Shown here in pieces: positions 5,003-6,602 of a DNA stretch of 6,602 nucleotides. Within the stretch, counting starts at the first letter, position 1. Each line of letters begins with the position of its first letter. A program made the translations under genes and the position numbers. Location of the stretch: contig JBBDRX010000062.1 of the NCBI GenBank assembly GCA_040905245.1, forward strand, positions 1-6,602, read 5' to 3'. The stretch is from JBBDRX01 sp040905245. Lineage in GTDB: Bacteria > Bacteroidota > Rhodothermia > Balneolales > Balneolaceae. Under the pieces are notes generated by a model. It was not told the origin of the DNA. It saw only the letters and a program-made list of their open reading frames with translations, and searched no databases.

Positions 5003-6217
5003 ATGAGCTATCTCGCATTTGTCCTTCAGGAGCGACGAGTCCTTTCGTTCGGCCTCTCGTTTACATTTTTTTCCAGTTTCGGGCAGACGTTTGTCATCTC
5101 CCTGTTTGTCCCTTTTTTCCTGGAGGCTTTTTCGCTTACCAACGCCGGGTTCGGTGCCATATTCTCTGTCGCTACCCTAATCAGCGCCGGCACGCTCCCC
5201 TGGCTGGGCCGGCACATCGATCGAATTCCACTACAAAAATACAGTTTTGCCGTCGCTTCCGGACTTCTTATGGCAGCTCTCGTCGTCATGGTTTCCTGGC
5301 ATATCTCCGTGCTCTTCCTGGGTATTCTGCTCCTTCGGCTCTCCGGCCGCGGACTCAGCTGCCACACCGCCGAAACGACCATGGCCCGTCTCTATAACGG
5401 GGAACGGGGAAAAGCCCTGAGCGTCTCCAGCCTTGGGTATCCGCTGGGTGAAGGGTTGATCCCATTAGCCGTCGCCGGCCTTCTGACAATCATCGACTGG
5501 CGGACCACCTGGGGGCTTATTGCTCTCTGCATTATTCTAGTCTGGATGCCGATCATCTACTTTCTGGTCAACAGGGATCGAAATGGCCGCTTCGATGAAC
5601 AGAAGAAAATGGACACCGTATCTGCTGCACATGAAAACTACTCGCTTATTTTTCATGATCAACGAATCTGGTTTCTGCTTCCCGCAACAGTGATGTCTGC
5701 CTTCTGGGTCACCGGCCTGTTTCTCTACCAGGTCAGCATCGGTGGAACTCTTGGGTGGAGTCCCGCACTGATTGCAACAGCATTTACCTCCTTTGCCATT
5801 TTTCGCATTATGGGTGCTGTTGCAATTGGGCCGCTGATCGACCGCTTTTCGGCCAGACACCTCTTCCCCTTCTTTCTGATTCCGATGATCGCCGGTTTTA
5901 CGCTTCCCATCTTTTTCAGCGGCACCTGGATTGCGTTTCTCTATATGAGCCTGATAGGACTTACCATGGGATTTGGCACCAATATCAAATCGGCACTCTG
6001 GGCCGAACTGTTCGGCACATCCATGATCGGTACAGTTCGAAGTTTTTTTGCTTCTTTTTCCGTCTTCACTTCAGCGCTGAGCCCCTTTCTAGTCGGCTGG
6101 CTACTCGATATCGGCCTTTCCTTTACCTATGTATTATTCATGGGGGCTATGGTATCGGCCCTTGCCACTCTTCTTTCGCTCCGAATCCACCCCGCCTTCG
6201 ACCCGGCGGACGGCTGA
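5003..6217 (+). CDS. MFS transporter, 12 transmembrane segments, substrate unknown
   Basis: A 404-residue major facilitator superfamily carrier of the inner membrane. Hydrophobic segments are spread through residues 13-190 and 222-394, with a polar central loop near 190-220 (NRDRNGRFDEQKKMDTVSAAH), consistent with a 6+6 helix layout. The cytoplasmic loop after helix 2 has a motif-A-like GRHIDRIPLQK (69-79), and the second half has the matching GPLIDRFSARHL (276-287). GERGKALSVSSLGYPLGEG (133-151) resembles the helix 4-5 region of MFS_1 drug or metabolite exporters. The family cannot give the substrate. ATG 5003 is chosen because the MFS-like sequence starts there. A TTG at 4931, near an AGG, would add 24 residues of uncertain worth. 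The gene may share a transcript with the receiver gene. The HTH gene starts 59 bases downstream on the same strand. Confidence 0.92.
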   Translation: MSYLAFVLQERRVLSFGLSFTFFSSFGQTFVISLFVPFFLEAFSLTNAGFGAIFSVATLISAGTLPWLGRHIDRIPLQKYSFAVASGLLMAALVVMVSWHISVLFLGILLLRLSGRGLSCHTAETTMARLYNGERGKALSVSSLGYPLGEGLIPLAVAGLLTIIDWRTTWGLIALCIILVWMPIIYFLVNRDRNGRFDEQKKMDTVSAAHENYSLIFHDQRIWFLLPATVMSAFWVTGLFLYQVSIGGTLGWSPALIATAFTSFAIFRIMGAVAIGPLIDRFSARHLFPFFLIPMIAGFTLPIFFSGTWIAFLYMSLIGLTMGFGTNIKSALWAELFGTSMIGTVRSFFASFSVFTSALSPFLVGWLLDIGLSFTYVLFMGAMVSALATLLSLRIHPAFDPADG

Positions 6218-6276
6218 CGGAGCCCGTACAACAACAGACCTTCGTAAGGGACCGGCAGAGCTTTACTCCTATCGGT

Positions 6277-6602
6277 ATGTCCCTCTACCAATACCTGAAT
6301 CGAATCCGAAGACTCGATGCACTGATCCGGCGCCGAAGTACCGGCCCACCAGCCGAACTGGCAGATAAGCTGGACATCTCCGAGCGGTGGCTGTATAATC
6401 TCCTTGCCGAATTACGGGAAGAACTGAATTGCCCGATCCGCTACAGCCGCAGATTCCGAAGTTATTACTACGCACAGAAAGGGCGTCTTCGCCTGGGGTT
6501 CGATCAACATACTGAAATAGAGGAGCCTGTTGAACCCTGGAATCAGCGAACACTCCGAGGCAAAGGAAATCAGATCGCCCCTGCTCACTTACCGATACAA
6601 AA
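6277..6602 (+). CDS. HTH-domain transcriptional regulator, N-terminal part, runs off the right edge
   Basis: From ATG 6277 the frame stays open to the window end, giving 108 residues plus two bases. The protein starts MSLYQYLNRIRRLDALIRRR. Residues 25-46 (PAELADKLDISERWLYNLLAEL) form a winged-helix HTH of the HTH_11/DeoR-like type. A wing-like segment follows, CPIRYSRRFRSYYYAQKGR (52-70), then LRLGF. This layout matches a family of small HTH proteins common in Bacteroidota and relatives that often consist of little more than this domain (from memory). It could also be the N-terminus of a WYL-type regulator, which the missing C-terminus would decide. Residues 77-108 show no recognisable domain. 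No Shine-Dalgarno site is seen and no other in-frame ATG lies between the MFS stop and 6277. Confidence 0.78.
   Translation, partial: MSLYQYLNRIRRLDALIRRRSTGPPAELADKLDISERWLYNLLAELREELNCPIRYSRRFRSYYYAQKGRLRLGFDQHTEIEEPVEPWNQRTLRGKGNQIAPAHLPIQ

Overview
The window is 6602 bases of ordinary-looking chromosomal sequence with moderate GC and dense coding. It holds six complete genes and two that run off the ends. No RNA gene, insertion sequence, CRISPR array or phage structural gene is visible. The gene types together (a bacterial Ste24-type M48 protease, an OsmC protein, a secreted serine hydrolase, a short CI-type regulator and a terminal HTH protein of a kind I associate with Bacteroidota and relatives) suggest the Bacteroidota/Balneolota/Rhodothermota neighbourhood. 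This is an inference from protein style, not a measured placement. Several genes have weak or no Shine-Dalgarno sequence, which fits that group, although three starts have a recognisable one.

Layout from left to right: (1) the N-terminal 44 residues of an alpha/beta-hydrolase esterase on the minus strand, cut by the window edge; (2) a divergent, complete M48 zinc metalloprotease on the plus strand; (3) an osmC gene on the minus strand whose 3' end overlaps the protease 3' end by 14 bases; (4) a divergent secreted beta-lactamase-fold serine hydrolase on the plus strand; (5) a 123-residue CI-like helix-turn-helix protein on the minus strand, only 12 bases from the end of the hydrolase; (6) a 520-base gene-free region with palindromes, repeated GTACG-type words and a near-consensus promoter facing the CI-like gene; (7) a stand-alone response-regulator receiver protein and (8) a 12-helix MFS transporter, both on the plus strand; (9) the start of an HTH regulator running off the right edge.

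No shared pathway is evident. The protease and OsmC fit envelope quality control and peroxide defence. The serine hydrolase is exported, probably to the periplasm. The transporter follows the receiver protein and may share its transcript. The two DNA-binding proteins have no obvious targets beyond possible autoregulation.

The most interesting part is the control region at about 3958-4345 around the CI-like gene. It has a perfect 6+6 dyad, an 11/12-matching direct repeat spanning the start codon, and a TTGTTT-17-TATAAT promoter implying a leader of nearly 290 bases. I found no convincing evidence of a new multi-gene system.
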